A DNA stretch of 60,074 bases from Bradyrhizobium retamae (GTDB taxonomy: Bacteria > Pseudomonadota > Alphaproteobacteria > Rhizobiales > Xanthobacteraceae), in the NCBI RefSeq assembly GCF_001440415.1, contig NZ_LLYA01000171.1, forward strand, positions 1-60,074, given 5' to 3'. Below, in pieces: positions 58,949 through 60,074 of the stretch; positions within the stretch are counted from its first letter, which is position 1, and each line of letters starts with the position of its first letter. The notes beneath the pieces were generated by a model. That model did not search any database. It saw nothing but the letters and a program-made list of their open reading frames with translations, and had not been told where the DNA came from. The translations under genes and the position numbers were made by a program.

Positions 58949-59893
58949 CTAAAGCAGATCGGTCTTCAGGCTGCTCGCCAGAAAATCCGAGAAACGCCGA
59001 ACGCGTTCCAGCGGCGCCCGCGTCGGCGGCCAGACCAACTGGATCTGCATTCCCTCGGTTTCGAATTCCGGCAGAACGATCGTGAGCGCGCCCTGCGCAA
59101 CGAGATCGCTGATCTGCCACAGCGGCAGCCGGGCAAGGCCGGTACCTTCGCGCGCGGCAGCGCGGATCGAAGCGGCGCTGTTCGAACGAAAGCGGCCGTG
59201 CACCCTGATCGACTGCAGCCGGCCGTCAACGCGAAACGGCCATTTGTCGATCACCTCGGCTCCGGCCCGCAAGATGCAGGCGTGCCGCTCGAGATCGCCG
59301 GGATGCTGCGGCCGGCCATGTTCGGCGAAATAAGACGGCGCGCCGGCGATGACCACGCGCAGCGTATGCAAGCGGCGGGCGATCAGGGATTCATCGGCGG
59401 AGTCGCCGATCCGCACGGCAATATCGAGGCCCTCCGCAACGAGAGCAACCTGCTCGTCGGAGGCGCGAAGCTCGACATCCACGTTGGGATAGAGTTTTAG
59501 AAAGCGGCTGACGATCGGCGCCACGTAGGAGGAAGCAAACAGAATGGGCGCACCGACTTTCAATGGACCCTGAATTTCGCCGCGCAGATTGGCTGCCTCG
59601 GCCCGCGCCTCGATGATTTCTGCAACCGCCGGCTTGATGCGTTCGTAAAATACCCGCCCGGCCTCGGTTGGCTCCGACCGCCGCGTGGTGCGTTTGACGA
59701 GCTCGACGCCGAGCGCGCGTTCCAGCGCCATCAGCGACCGGTTGAGGGATTGCAACGGGCGCCGAAGATGACGCGAGGCCGCCGCCTGGCTGCCCTTCTC
59801 GATGACCGCCAGGAAGGCTTCGAGATCGTCCAACCGTTCCAATTCGATATGCCGCGTCTGATATGTCGCCCCTTGGGAAGGTGGATCGAACAT
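58949..59893 (-). CDS. LysR family transcriptional regulator
   Basis: The 314-residue protein has an N-terminal helix-turn-helix (LERLDDLEAFLAVIEKGSQA, then RHLRRPLQSLNRSLMALERA) and a LysR substrate-binding domain (GPLKVGAPILFASSYVAPIV). ATG 59893 is chosen, as upstream alternative starts add a non-family tail. It is convergent with the flavoprotein gene and faces away from sequence beyond the right edge, where its usual divergent target may lie. Confidence 0.9.
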   Translation of the reverse strand: MFDPPSQGATYQTRHIELERLDDLEAFLAVIEKGSQAAASRHLRRPLQSLNRSLMALERALGVELVKRTTRRSEPTEAGRVFYERIKPAVAEIIEARAEAANLRGEIQGPLKVGAPILFASSYVAPIVSRFLKLYPNVDVELRASDEQVALVAEGLDIAVRIGDSADESLIARRLHTLRVVIAGAPSYFAEHGRPQHPGDLERHACILRAGAEVIDKWPFRVDGRLQSIRVHGRFRSNSAASIRAAAREGTGLARLPLWQISDLVAQGALTIVLPEFETEGMQIQLVWPPTRAPLERVRRFSDFLASSLKTDLL

Positions 59894-60074
59894 CCAGTAA
59901 TTGCAAGGTCGGCAGGCGCGCGACAGGCAAATCACTTCTGATTTTCAGAAATCGTGTCAATCCCGGGAATCAAAAATATTCCGCTTCACGCGAGAGGCAA
60001 ATCAGCCGCATATTTCCGCCCGTCTCACCCGATGGAGGGGCGGCTCGCGATCGTCACGAACGTGCGGTGAGATG

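Overview
The window looks like chromosomal DNA of a Bradyrhizobium-type alphaproteobacterium (Nitrobacteraceae). The evidence is high-GC coding with strong GC third-position bias, AT-rich promoter islands, a GGTGGGCA...TGCCCACC palindromic intergenic repeat typical of that group, and gene families (W_rich_C/RTX proteins, T1SS-143 adhesins, branched-chain ABC uptake sets, COG0523 GTPases) common in rhizobia. This assignment is inferred from sequence character; no rRNA or tRNA gene is present to confirm it.

Left part (1-17 kb), surface and secretion genes. The 3' end of a type I secreted RTX-like protein with near-identical tryptophan-rich repeats is followed by its ABC exporter and membrane fusion protein. 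Then come a convergent metallophosphoesterase, a hexapeptide acyltransferase, a 1,897-residue protein joining a dimethylformamidase-beta-like domain to DUF4082 and cadherin-like repeats, a COG0523 metallochaperone GTPase, a small ribbon-helix-helix-like protein and three small exported proteins.

Middle (17.2-38.5 kb), the most interesting block. A 4,826-residue adhesin carries a PAAG motif at residues 122-125, about 13 T1SS-143-type repeats, a von Willebrand A domain, RTX repeats and EF-hand-like calcium sites. It converges on a LapG-type periplasmic cysteine protease gene, with a strong hairpin terminator between them. On the protease strand lie a membrane fusion protein, an ABC exporter with a degenerate C39-like domain, and a TolC-type outer membrane protein. 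Together these resemble a Lap system, in which a giant adhesin is held in the outer membrane and released by proteolysis. No LapD-like c-di-GMP receptor is in the window.

After a small Tat-signal-like peptide gene and a decayed epoxide hydrolase, the right part (40-60 kb) is metabolic. A DsbA-type isomerase, a Baeyer-Villiger-type monooxygenase, an SDR, a TetR regulator and an acyl-CoA ligase lie on the minus strand. Divergently, a branched-chain-type ABC importer (binding protein, two permeases, two ATPases) runs into enoyl-CoA hydratase, MaoC hydratase and HpcH/CitE lyase genes. A perfect 9-9-9 inverted repeat between the two arms is a good candidate operator for the TetR protein. The arrangement suggests uptake, CoA activation, oxidation and cleavage of an unidentified carboxylate or ketone.

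The window ends with an EamA exporter, a zinc alcohol dehydrogenase, a membrane-anchored DJ-1/PfpI protein, a cytokinin-dehydrogenase-like flavoprotein and a LysR regulator.
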